A stretch of 64,000 nt of DNA from Aptenodytes patagonicus (Eukaryota; Chordata; Aves; Sphenisciformes; Spheniscidae), in NCBI RefSeq assembly GCF_965638725.1, contig NC_134952.1, forward strand, positions 59,560,065 to 59,624,064, in the 5' to 3' direction. A program made the translations under genes and the position numbers. Under the pieces are notes generated by a model that worked only from the letters and a program-made list of their open reading frames with translations, had not been told where the DNA came from and did no database searches. Numbering within the stretch: the first letter of the stretch is position 1; the number at the start of each line of letters is the position of its first letter. Positions 1 to 10,220 of this stretch are shown here, piece after piece.

Positions 1-3000
1 AATGCTGTGAATTTTGTATGTTTCTTGTTTTTTGCAGACAGTTCTCTGTTAGACTTTTTTAAACACGGTGACACAAGAGTAGCCAGGGCAGTCGATGCAT
101 GTTACTTACAAGGAATTCATGTAAACACCTGACTAAAATCTCTGATAACCAAGTTAGCAGCTTCCATGGTTGGATGCTCCAGGGGAGTTGAAAGTGTCGG
201 GAGCCTGTTGTCCGGAGCGTGCTGCGGCCAAGTGCAGGGACCCTGCTGTGCGGCGGCAGGGTCATTACGTTGCTTTACATTTTGTTTTCTCTGGAAGGTC
301 ACCACAGCTATGCTCAGGTACAGGGACTGTTATGTGAGGGTTACCCAGTTGTCCGTAAAATGTACCGAGCTGTTATGTATTGCTTACATTAGCTGGTGCA
401 ACAAGTTGAATTGCTGCAGATGCGAAAGTATTGTAGAATGAACCGCAGGGGTAGTGAATTTCCAGTACACAAAGGGAAAAGTCAGTGAATATGGGCAGTG
501 TGGGCCTGCCTGGCCCCTGTGCAAGGAGGTTCTCCAAAAGCAGCTGGAAGTCACAGCTGTTCTGAATGGGCTGGCTTGGGTTTAGTGGTAGTATGTAGGA
601 GATGACTGAACCTCTGCGAAGCTGCATTTGTGCTACTGGAAAGGCATAGTATAGGCACAATGTAAATCTCTAACTTCAGTTTTAAGATACTGTCCGTAAC
701 AGCTTTGGGCTAACAATTGTTTCTTTTTGTGTGTGGTTCATGGAGGAGACTTTGCTACGGATCAGGGCAGCAACAGTTGTATTTGTATGTACTAGGAAAG
801 GAATCGATAGAAGTAGGATGATTGTGTAACTTCAGATCTACCACTCATGGCTTGGGTACTACAACGCTGGGATGCTTTGAGTCAGTAAGTGTGCATTTTG
901 GATTCCTACATCTTCGTTCTGTAAACAAACTACCCAGTGTAAACTTATGGGGCTATTTTCTTTTAAGCTACATTTTCTGTTATAGTTTTGTCTTACCCAG
1001 CAGGTCAGCTCAGGGTAATGTTATGGAAGAAAGAAGGGCTTATCTCATCTGTGTGTGGCTCTATCACTTGTAAGATGCAAATAAAATACTATGCTCAGGG
1101 GAGAGCAAGTAGAAGGATCAGAAATGACAAATACTGCATTTCAACAACTGAGTAGCAAAGAAGGGAGGCCTTCTTGGCTGGATGGGAAGTGTGGTGAGAA
1201 TTTAAGGGAGAAGGTAGAGGTCAATTCTTAATTGAAGGCTTCTGCACGTACACCTGCAGAAAGATAAATACTAGACTGGGGGGGGAAAAAGCAGGTTTTG
1301 GTATTTTTGTTTTAGTAAAGCATTTTTGTATTCTATAGTTATGAGAGGTAGCAAAGACTCAATCTCTAGAGTGGATGGAGCCTGAGTGGTTGTCTGCCTT
1401 TATAGTCCTGCCTTGTGCACATCCAGATGTGGACATCAGACGCACAGAAGTTAAATGTTATTAAATGTCGTGAATTCTGTGTTTGTCGATGTTCCTAGTG
1501 TTGCAGCAACACTAAAGCTAGCAGTGAGAAATTTATGTGTGTGTGGAGTTAGCCTTTGCCAGAACTTGCTTCTCATAAGGAATTGAATTTTTCATGTAAA
1601 AAGGGAGAATAAAACAAACTTTCTGGTTTTCTGTGTGTTTGGTTGCTTTGTTCGTTGTATTGAAAGGTTTTCATTGTCAGTTCATAGAAAATTAGCCCTC
1701 TGTAATGAGCATGAAGTCCTGGTTTTTCTGGGTTCTTGTTGCTTCAGAATTTATTATTGTATTTTCTTCAGGGTTTTTTTTTGTTTTGTTTGTTGTTGTT
1801 TTGTTTTCTTCTAAGAATACAGTCATCTGTGCTGGGTATGTTGACTTTTCAGGTCATGCAGAGATTTTCTTTGAAAACAGTGAAGTACTATTCCATTATT
1901 ATGGCCTGGCAGCAATCCAGTTGGCAGTTTTCTTTTTTCCCTTCTCTCTGTTATTCTAACTTTATGCACTTCTTCCTCCTTATACTGTCTCCTATGTTAT
2001 TCTTTCCCAATTTGAGAATCAATTATTAATATTCTGTAGTAGTTTGGGGTTTCGGGACTTCAGAAGACATCATGCCGCACAGCCATGCCCTGTGCAGGAC
2101 TGCGGGAGAGACTCTGAGCGCAGGGAGGTTTGTTGTTGGTGTTAGCCTTCCCGTGTGGCTAGGAGTCTTCTTTACATTCAAAACAATAGGTCTCGTCTCT
2201 TTTATGAAGGTATTTGGATCCTAAAACTAATTTTCCTAATGACAGAAAGGGGGAGAGATTGTGGATGTATAGTCTGTTTTGGAGATATTTGCTGTGGGAT
2301 AGAAATAGTGATAACATTGTTTTGTTCCAAGAAATCCACGTTTCTTCCCCAGCCCACCCACAAACCCTGAAGACCCAAGATGGTTCTCGGCCAAATTCAG
2401 CCCCAAATAAGCCTGTTTTTTCACCTACCCTACTTGAGGACACCAGTGCTACCAGGAAACATTACTTGAGAAAGGGAATCTGAAAAGTTGTTGGTTCTGT
2501 TTTTGAAGTGCCAGAGAGTAGACGTTCAAATAGGTTTCCTAAGGAATCTCTTCATGCAGAGAAGATGAAGTTCAGCTGATTCTCAGCTTGCTCTGACTCT
2601 TCATAATGTTCTGCTTATTTTGTTTAGGGCTTTTGAAGCTAGGTCATGTGTTTGTATTCTTCGGTCTGTTGTTGCTACTATGAGTAGATAATGTAATCAG
2701 AAAATCTGGCTAGAAAGATTACCAGCTTTATGTTACACTGTACTGTTTATACCTGTGGGATTGCATACCCTTCTGAGTACAGTTATCTCATTTACATATG
2801 CACAGATTTCTGTTTCTAGCTATAGATTTCTTAGTTGTTAATTCTCCTTTTTGCATTAGGGGCTATGAACATTAAGTTGTAATAGAAATGTAGGTAATGT
2901 TAAGTATTGAAACATGGTGCATCTTTCTATTGCTAATTTCTTATGGCCATTTCTCTTTCTTTTAAATTCAACGTTAAGATTTGCAGTTGACAGAGGAATT

Positions 3001-3488
3001 GATGTTGCTTTTATAAACTTTTTATTTCCAGAAAAAAACAGACGTGGTGTCACTGTACTAGAAGAACAAAAGCAGAACGAGCCCGTGTTTTGATGACTTT
3101 AAACTTTCTCAGGTTAACCATGGAGTACATTAGAAATAGCAGGTTGTGTATTTAGTTACCGGTGGTATCTTTGGTGTGGTCTGTTAATTCAGTAAGAGAT
3201 GTTTCTGTTTGTAAGTGAGCAATATTTATACTTGAAGCTAAGGGTTTTAATTTAAGTGGTGTTTCATAACGACATAACCATGCAGAACACATGCCTAGAG
3301 GCATCAGAACTGTTGAGATGCAAATCAAGCAGGTTTTTGCCAAGTGCCTCTGAACCTGTCTTCACCTTCCCAGTTTGTTTGCAGCATGCATATCCTGTAT
3401 TTTGATTATAAGTTAAAGAAGAACCTTGCTTGTAATAGAAATATGTACACACGCAAACAGTATTGAGAAGTTTGTATAACATGAAGGG
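1..3488 (+). other. CYP2U1 intron 1, left part
   Basis: AT-rich, with no CpG island, no coding similarity I recognise and no clear interspersed repeat. Short open frames here have no family features. It is assigned to CYP2U1 intron 1 because exon 2 begins at 10909 with an acceptor and no GC-rich exon 1 is visible before it. It could include sequence upstream of the gene only if exon 1 is missing from the assembly. Confidence 0.6.
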
Positions 3489-4033
3489 TGTCCTGGTTTC
3501 GGCAGGGATAGAGTTAATTTCCTTTCTAGTAGCTAGTACAGTGTTTTGGATTTAGGATGAGAACAAAGTTGATAACACACCGGTGTTTTAGTTGTTGCTA
3601 GGTAATGCTTACACTAGCCAAGGACTTTTCAGCTTCCCATGCTCTACTGACTGAGGAGGCTGGAGGTGCACAAGAAGCTGGGAGGGGGCACAGCCAAACT
3701 GGCCAAAGGGACATTCCATACCATGTGACGTCATGCTCAGTACATAAACTGGGGAAAGCTGGCCGGGGGGGCCGCTGCTCGGGGACTGGCTGGGCATCGG
3801 TCAGCGGGTGGTGAGCAATTGTGCTGTGCATCACTTGTTTTGTGTATTATTATTATTATTATTATCATATTATTATTATCATTTTATTTCAATTATTAAA
3901 CTGTTTTTATCTCAACCCACGAGTCTTTCTAACTTGTGCTCTTCCAATTCTCTCCCCCATCCCACCGGGGGGGGGGGGGAGTGAGCGAGCGGCTGCGTGG
4001 TGCTTAATTGCTGACTGAGATTAAACCACGACA
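3489..4033 (+). repeat. Solo LTR of an avian endogenous retrovirus
   Basis: A 545-bp LTR starts TGTCCTGG and ends CACGACA, with terminal TG..CA, and is flanked on both sides by AAGGG (3484-3488 and 4034-4038), a 5-bp target-site duplication. No internal retroviral sequence is attached, so it is a recombined solo LTR. U3 holds a perfect CRE palindrome TGACGTCA at 3726-3733 and a TATA-like TACATAAA at 3741-3748. An (ATT)n-rich stretch lies at about 3845-3885 and a run of 13 G at 3967-3979. It belongs to the same family as the provirus LTRs but lies in the opposite orientation. A 5-bp duplication fits ERVL-type (class III) elements. Confidence 0.93.
3726..3748 (+). promoter_or_regulatory. CRE and TATA-like box in the solo LTR U3
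   Basis: A perfect TGACGTCA palindrome (3726-3733) is followed 7 bp later by TACATAAA. This is a plausible CREB/ATF-responsive core promoter reading in the same direction as CYP2U1. Both LTRs of the neighbouring provirus carry TGACATCA at this place. Activity is inferred, not shown. Confidence 0.5.
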
Positions 4034-4311
4034 AAGGGGAAAAGAAATGCAAACCAGTTTGTGTTTTAGTATCTTCTTATTCTGCCTCACTGAAGGAATT
4101 CCTGTCTCAGGACATTGAGGAGAAAAGGCTATAGCTAACATACGTCCCAGAGTACCAGTTCCTACAAAATTGTTATAAATTGTAATAAAGCATCTAGAGT
4201 ACCTTTTCTCCATCTATTAGTGTCTTGCAAAGACTAATAAAACTATTGAGGTAACTGTTACGTTCATTTCACTGATTAGGAAAAGGAGGGACAGGATTTC
4301 CCAAACCTATT
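4034..4311. other. Genomic spacer between the inverted LTRs
   Basis: A 278-bp AT-rich stretch separates the + solo LTR from the - provirus. It carries no gene. Its first five bases are the right-hand AAGGG duplication of the solo LTR. Confidence 0.7.
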
Positions 4312-4845
4312 ATAAAGAACCCCAGTCAGCAACTAAGTACCACACAGCTGCTTGCTCACCCTCCCTCCCACCCCCTGGGGGGGATGGGGGAGAGAATTGG
4401 GAAAAAAAAGTAAAACCTGTGGGTTGAGATAAAGATAGTTTAATAGAACAGCAAAGGAAGAGAAAATAATAATAATAAAAGAATATACAAAATAAGTGAT
4501 GCACGATGCAATTGCTCACCACCCACTGACCGATGCCCAGCCCACTCCCAAGCAGCAATCGCTGCCCCTCAGCCAACTCCCCCCAGTTTATGTACTGAGC
4601 ATGATGTCACATGGTATGGAATGTCCCTCTGGCCAGTTTGGGTCAGCTGTCCTGGCTGTGCCCCCTCCCAGCTTCTCGCTGGCAGGACATGGGAAGCTGA
4701 AAAGGCCTTGACTAGTGTAAGCACTGCTTAGCAACAACTGAAACGTCGGTGTGTTACCAACGTTGTTCTCATCCTAAATCCAAAACACAGCACTATGGCA
4801 GCTACTAGGAAGAAAATAAATGCTATCCCAGCTGAAACCAGGACA
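4312..4845 (-). repeat. Provirus 3' LTR (terminal 13 bp missing)
   Basis: About 534 bp match the 5' LTR, starting TGTCCTGG on the - strand at 4845. The matching sequence stops at 4312, where the 5' LTR has a further 13 bp (tgtcgtggtttaa on the + strand). The outer edge is therefore truncated and abuts ordinary AT-rich sequence. Confidence 0.9.
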
Positions 4846-4861
4846 GTATCCACCCCTTATT
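4846..4861 (-). other. Polypurine-tract-like sequence next to the 3' LTR
   Basis: Directly before the LTR start the - strand reads AATAAGGGGTGGATAC. A purine-rich stretch in this place primes plus-strand DNA synthesis in retroviruses. This supports the orientation given for the provirus. Confidence 0.6.
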
Positions 4862-5279
4862 CTATACCATCTATGTCATGCCCAGGTCCTACCCTTTGTA
4901 ATACATCCCAATTAATCACCACCACCTTTCCTGTTTTTTGATATATATACACACAGATATCATTCCCTTAGTCTATGGGCTATCCCTCTAAAATATCTGT
5001 TGAGTTCATTTAGTCCATGACTTTGGGCTCCATCTGTCATAACAGTCCTTCAGGGCAGGAGAGATGGTGTGTGGTGTTGGACTGTTGCGTGCTGAAGCCA
5101 GTTCTGTTTCCATCACTGCTGCACTTTGCTCGGTTTCATCAAAGGTCATTCTTCATTCATCTGGGTGATTCTTACTGTAATACCATTGATATGGCATGTA
5201 GCGGCCATAGTAGTGATGACATACATATTACATAGCAGTTAACATCATACAATTCAATTCATTGGCTATTCTCACCCAA
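4862..5279 (-). other. Post-integrase region without env
   Basis: About 420 bp between the end of integrase similarity and the polypurine tract. No signal peptide, transmembrane or surface-glycoprotein frame is visible on the - strand. It appears to be non-coding, consistent with an env-less ERVL-type element. Confidence 0.6.
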
Positions 5280-6486
5280 AATCAAATCCCCTTGAGGTAC
5301 ACATCGGACTTCCCCATCCTTCTGCATTACCCATCAAGTGCACCCAGGTCCCTGGGTTTGCCTTTGCCTGAAGGAGTAACCCAAACTGTCTTCCCCAGCA
5401 TATTTTTTATGTGCGCTACAGGGACTTTATCCCCTTCTACAGTACGTAAAAGTTTTGATTGGGCAGGGCCAGCTCGATTGGCAGATCCCCTAGTGTTGGC
5501 TAACCAGGTGGCTTTTGCTCAATGTGTATCCCAATGTTTGAACGTCCCACCACCCATTGCTCTCAGTGTAGTCTTTAACAGTCCATTGTATCGTTCAATT
5601 TTCCCAGAGGCTGATAGGGGATGTGATACACCCACTCAATGCCGTGGTCTTTGGCCCAGGTGTCTATGAGGTTGTTTCGGAAATGAGTCCCGTTGTCTGA
5701 CTCAATTCTTTCTGGGGTGCCATGTCGCCACAGGACTTGCTTTTCAAGGCTCAGGATAGTGTTCTGGGTGGTGGTACGGGGCATGGGATATGTTTCCAGC
5801 CATCCGGTGGTTGCTTCCACCATGGTGAGCACATGGCGCTTGCCTTGGCGTGTTTGTGGGAGTGTGATATAATCGATCTGCCAGGCCTCCCCATATTTAT
5901 ATTTCAGCCATCGTCCTCCATACCAGAGAGGCTTTAACCACTTGGCTTGCTTGATTGCAGCGCATGTTTCACATTCATGGATAACCTGCGCAATAGTGTC
6001 CATGGTCAAGTCCACCCCTCGATCACGAGCCCATCTGTATGTTGCATCTCTTCCTTGGTGGCCTGAGGTGTCATGGGCCCACCGAGCTAGAAATAATTCA
6101 CCCTTATGTTGCCAGTCCAGGTCCACCTGAGCCACTTCAATCTTAGCAGCTTGATCCACCTGCTGGTTGTTTTGATGTTCTTCAGTGGCCCAACTCTTGG
6201 GTACGTGAGCATCTACGTGACAGACTTTTACAACCAGGTTCTCTACCCAGGCAGCAATATCTTGCCACAATGCGGCAGCCCAGATGGGTTTGCCCCTGCG
6301 CTGCCAGTTGCTCTGCTTCCATTGCTGCAACCACCCCCACAGGGCATTTGCCACCATCCATGAGTCAGTATAGAGATAGAGCACTGGCCACTTTTCTCAT
6401 TCAACAATATCTAAAGCCAGGTGGATGTCTTTCACCTCTGCAAACTGACTCGATTCACCTTCTCCTTCAGCAGTTTCTGCGACTTG
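5280..6486 (-). pseudogene. pol: ERV RNase H end and integrase remnant
   Basis: In the same frame as the upstream pol block, after TGA codons at 6487-6489 and 6397-6399, a 269-codon open stretch (6384-5575) holds the RNase H C-terminal motifs (LYTDSWMV, HVDAH) and the integrase. Visible integrase parts are the zinc-binding His and CETC cysteines, and the first two catalytic acidic residues, in WQIDY and ESDNGTHF. A frame change near 5.60-5.63 kb moves the region with the third catalytic residue (Glu) out of frame. Similarity in another frame continues to about 5.28 kb. Integrase joins viral DNA to the host genome. This copy is non-functional as read. Confidence 0.88.
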
Positions 6487-6489
6487 TCA

Positions 6490-7920
6490 TATAGGACTCC
6501 ATACATCAGCCTTCCACCTCCAATGCTTTCCCACAAGACGACAGGACCCATCAGTGAACAGGGCATATTGCTTCTCATTTTCTGGCGGTTTATTATACAC
6601 TGGGGCCTCTTCAGCACACGTCATGTCCTCCTCTGGTGATACTCTGAAATCTTTGCCTTCTGGCCAGTCTGTGATCACTTCCAAGGTTCCTGGGTGACTG
6701 GGGTTTCCTATTCGAGCCCGTTGTGTGATCAGTGTGACCCACTTACTCCACGTAGCATCAGTTGCATGGTGTGTAGAGGGGACCCTCCCTCTGAACATCC
6801 AGCCCAGCACCGGCAGTCGGGGTGCCAGGAGGAGCTGTGCTTCAGCACTAACCACTTCCGAAGCAGCTCGAACCCCTTCATGTGCTGCCAATATCTCTTT
6901 TACAGTTGGAGTATAGTGGGCCTTGGATCCTCTGTATCCCCGACTCCAAAACCCTAGGGGTCGACCTCGAGTCTCCCCTGGTGCTTTCTGCCAAAGGCTC
7001 CAGGTAGGGCCGTTCTCCCTGGCTGCGGTGTAGAGCACATTTTTTACCTCTTGTCCTGCCCAGACTGGCCCAAGGGCTACTGCATGAACTATCTCCCGTT
7101 TAATTTGTTCAAAGGCTTGTCGTCGCTCAGGGCCCCACTTGAAATTGTTCTTGTTCCGGGTCACTTGATAGAGAGGGCTTACAATCAGACTGTAATTTGG
7201 AATATGCATTCTCCAAAAACCCACAACACCTAAGAAAGCTTGTGTTTCCTTTTTGCTAGTTGGTGGAGACATGGCTGTTATTTTGTTGATCACATCCCTT
7301 GGGATCTGATGACGTCCATCTTGCCATTTTATTCCTAAAGACTGGATCTCCCGTTCAGGTCCCTTGACTTTACTTTGTTTTATGGCAAAACCGGCTTTCA
7401 GAAGGTTTTGGACGGTTTTCTTCCCTTTTTCAAAAACTTCCCCTTCTGTGTTGCCCCATACGATGATGTCATCAATGTATTGCAGGTGTTCTGGAGCCTC
7501 ACTCTGTTCCAGTGCAGTCTGGATCAGTCCATGGCAAATGGTGGGGCTGTGTTTCCACCCCTGGGGCAGTCAATTCCAGGTGTACTGGACGCCCCTCCAA
7601 GAGAAAGCGAACAGTGGTCTGCACTCTGCTGCCAAAGGGATTGAGAAAAACGCATTAGTGATATCAATTGTGGCATACCACTTGGCTGCCTCTGACTCCA
7701 GTTCATATTGAAGTGCTAGCATGTCCAGCACGGCAGCACTCCGTGACTTCAGTGCAGTGGTGTGACTTCATTCAGGCCACGATAGCCTACTGTTAGTCTC
7801 CACTCTCCATTAGACTTTTGCACTGGCCATATGGGACTGTTAAAGGGTGAGTGAGTCTTGCTGATCACTCCTTGGCTCTCCAGTCGATGAATCAGCTTAT
7901 GGATGGGCATCAAGGAGTCT
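6490..7920 (-). pseudogene. pol: ERV reverse transcriptase and RNase H (N-terminal part)
   Basis: The catalytic YIDD motif of reverse transcriptase is encoded on the - strand at 7468-7479. The same frame continues through the thumb/connection region (FLGVVGFWRMHIP, then LYQVTR) and into RNase H (LFTDGS, the first catalytic Asp). The frame is stopped by TGA at 6487-6489. The - strand between 7.9 and 7.5 kb corresponds to the fingers and palm, but I did not trace it as a continuous open frame. The enzyme copies viral RNA to DNA in the cytoplasm. Identity is secure from the motifs; the gene is disrupted. Confidence 0.88.
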
Positions 7921-8403
7921 CAGTTGGTGCGATATTGCTGCCGGTGCACTGTTGTGGTAGTGATCAGCACCCGTTGTTCTTCGACCCTCAGCAACCCCAC
8001 AACAGAAGGGTCCTCCGAGAGACCAGGCGACGTAGACAGGTGTTTAATTTCCCCTGTCTCCAAGGCAGCTATACCAAAAGCCCACCGGTACCCTTTTGGG
8101 TCCTTGAAATACCCTCTCCTGAGGTAGTCTGTGCCAAGGATGCACAGAGCCTCTGGGCCAGTCACAATGGGGTGCTTTTGCCACCCATTCCCAGTTAGGC
8201 TCACTTTGGCCTCCAATACAGTTAGCTGTTGGGATCCCCCCTGTCACTCCAGAAATACCGATGGGTTCTGCCGCTTTATAGCTTGATGGCATGAGGGTAC
8301 ACTGTGCACCAGTGTCCACTAGAGCCTTATACTCCTGTGGGTCTGATGTGCCAGGCCACCGAATCCACACAGTCCAGTAAACGCGGTTGTCCCTTTCCTC
8401 CAC
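7920..8403 (-). pseudogene. pro: ERV protease remnant
   Basis: The - strand frame opening at 8403 contains the aspartic-protease active site (VDTGAQCTLM; the Asp-Thr-Gly codons lie at 8309-8317). The reading then passes to a second frame (8216-7920, with a conserved-looking ILGTDYLRRG segment), so a small indel near 8.22 kb has broken the frame. A retroviral protease cleaves Gag and Gag-Pol during maturation. It lies directly downstream of gag and upstream of reverse transcriptase, as expected. Confidence 0.8.
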
Positions 8404-8459
8404 CTGGCTGGAGGCAGGGCCCCTCTAGTCCTGGTCATAGTATTCGTTACTCACTTCTT

Positions 8460-9690
8460 GTGGCTATGAGTCAGGAGTCCCTTTATTAAGATCAGGAGTA
8501 AGATCAGCCCTTCTACGCTGTCTGGGGAACTGCCCACTGGAAACTGGAGCAGCAATTTTCCTGGAAGAACCCCCTTTTGTGATTGTTTTTCCTTGCAACT
8601 CACGTACCTGTGCCTCTAGGGTCGAGGTAGATTTTCCATCCCACTTCCTCATGTCCTCTCCATGGTCATGCAGGTGAAACCACAGGGTGGCCCGTGGTGT
8701 GTACCCACACTCTCTTGAGCAGAGGAATGCTTACTCCTAATAGCCGAGATACTGGTCCGTACAGGTGGGGAGCAGGACATATCCTCTTTGAGTTGCTGGA
8801 CCTCCTGGGACAGTTTCTCCACAGCCGAGATGCAGGCCTGTAGGGAGGAAGAGAGACTTTCTTCATATTGCTGGAGTTGGCCAGCCAATTCATCTACCAT
8901 TTGTCCCTCTCCGTCTTTCCAGGTCGTTACTGCCAATGAGTTGGCATACAACGATGGCACGTTCCGTACAAACTTCCGCCACATGGGTCGCATGCACTTG
9001 ATTTCATCTGGATCTTTGGATAACTGCTCGTTGTCCAGGTCATCATAAATCAACTCCAGCACGGCTAATTCCCTCAGGTACTGGACACCTCTCTCCGTGG
9101 TGATCCACTTGCCTGGGTGACATATAACATCTTCCTTGAAGGGATACTTTTCCTTCACACCTGACAGGAGTCACCTCCAGAGGCTGAGGGCTTGTGCGCC
9201 TTTTCCAATCGCTTTGTCAATGCCCCCTTCCCTGGAAAGGGATCCCAGCTGCTTGGCTTCCCTACCCTCCAATTCCAGGCTACTGGCCCCATTATCCCAG
9301 CACCGGAGCAGCCAGGTGACGATGTGCTCACCTGGACGACAGCTGAAATCTTTTCGCATGTTTCACAGCTCACTCGGGGACAGGGATTGGGTGGTTACTG
9401 CCTCGTTTATGAGTTCTGCCTCTTCCTCCTCCTGTTCTTGTGATGGGCCTGTTTTAGAGTAGTCTGCCTCGTCCACTTCTTCCCTTAGTAGGGGAAGAGT
9501 TTCTTCCCTTACTAAACAAGCTGACTTTTGCTTCCAAGATTTCTTCTTGTGTATGGGGGCGACAGATACCAGCATGGGTTGGTTCTCTGGTTCAGCTGCA
9601 GTGCCTGCCGCTGGGGTTGGAATAGCCACAGTATTCTTAAATAGTTTTTTAACCCTAAGCAAGACCTGACACACATTCAGAGACATAGCA
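8460..9690 (-). pseudogene. gag: ERV gag remnant
   Basis: On the - strand one frame holds three open blocks: 9686-9363, 9359-9171 and 9158-8649. In-frame TGA codons lie at 9363-9365, 9171-9173 and 8649-8651. The first block is rich in acidic and lysine residues. The second and third resemble a capsid region, with tryptophan-containing helical segments such as MWRKFV, and the third ends in a region of likely coiled-coil character (QQYEESLSSSLQ, VQQLKEDM). A further basic block in another frame (8652-8464) may be the displaced C-terminal end; I see no CCHC zinc knuckle in it. Gag would form the particle core. The call rests on position between leader and protease and on resemblance to avian ERV Gag, and the gene is broken. 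Confidence 0.75.
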
Positions 9691-10194
9691 ATAGGAACAT
9701 GCTAGTTTGAACATCCCAAAGATATGCAAAATTCTTAGGAGCTATTGTAATTAGCCTGGAGGAGAAGGGGGAGGTGGAGGAAGATGTCTCCCTCATAGGT
9801 TGGCTCTCCGAGAAGAAAAAGTAAAAAGTGTAATTATTAATAATTTCCAGTAGATGGCTCCCAAAGTACAGAGGTGACAGCAGTGCTGAGTTCAAATACA
9901 AGATTGGTCTCACGTCCAATAATTTTATCATACCATAAGCCAGTGTTACACAGTACAGCAAAGCGATAACCTTAGTCCACCTGCCAGAGGTGATAAACAG
10001 CAGATAAATACTGATAAACAGTATATATGACAAATAAGGTGTTACGTAACACAACTCTGTGAACAAATACAACAACTCTGAGAGCAAATAAATCAACGTT
10101 GTGACCAGCGACTACTAAACTACTATAATGAATGCTTATAACAAATTTGTTTTAACACGCTCTGGTCAGATCTGTCGTTATCTCAACCCTTCAT
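9691..10194 (-). other. ERV leader between primer-binding site and gag
   Basis: A 5' untranslated leader of about 500 bp. A hydrophobic open frame here (10096-9677) lacks any family feature and is probably chance. The packaging signal would be expected in this interval but is not identifiable by eye. Confidence 0.5.
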
Positions 10195-10212
10195 GCCCCA
10201 TGTTGGACGCCA
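10195..10212 (-). other. Retroviral primer-binding site, tRNA-Lys-like
   Basis: Eight bases inside the 5' LTR the - strand reads TGGCGTCCAACATGGGGC. It begins with the TGG expected opposite a tRNA CCA end and differs from the lysine-tRNA(1,2) type site at two positions, both at CpG-derived transitions. The tRNA assignment is by memory of that site and is moderately certain. Confidence 0.6.
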
Positions 10213-10220
10213 AAAAGAAC

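Noticed and set aside
1705-2029. Hydrophobic + frames rich in Phe, Leu and Val
   Set aside because: T-rich intronic DNA; no start context, splice pattern or family similarity.
5262-5669. A 135-codon + frame within the provirus
   Set aside because: It is the antisense shadow of the integrase C-terminal region.
7364-7711. A 115-codon + frame in the provirus
   Set aside because: Antisense shadow of the reverse transcriptase region that contains YIDD on the - strand.
9677-10096. A 139-codon hydrophobic - frame in the ERV leader, resembling a membrane protein
   Set aside because: AT-rich chance frame between primer-binding site and gag, with no family features; envelope would not be here.
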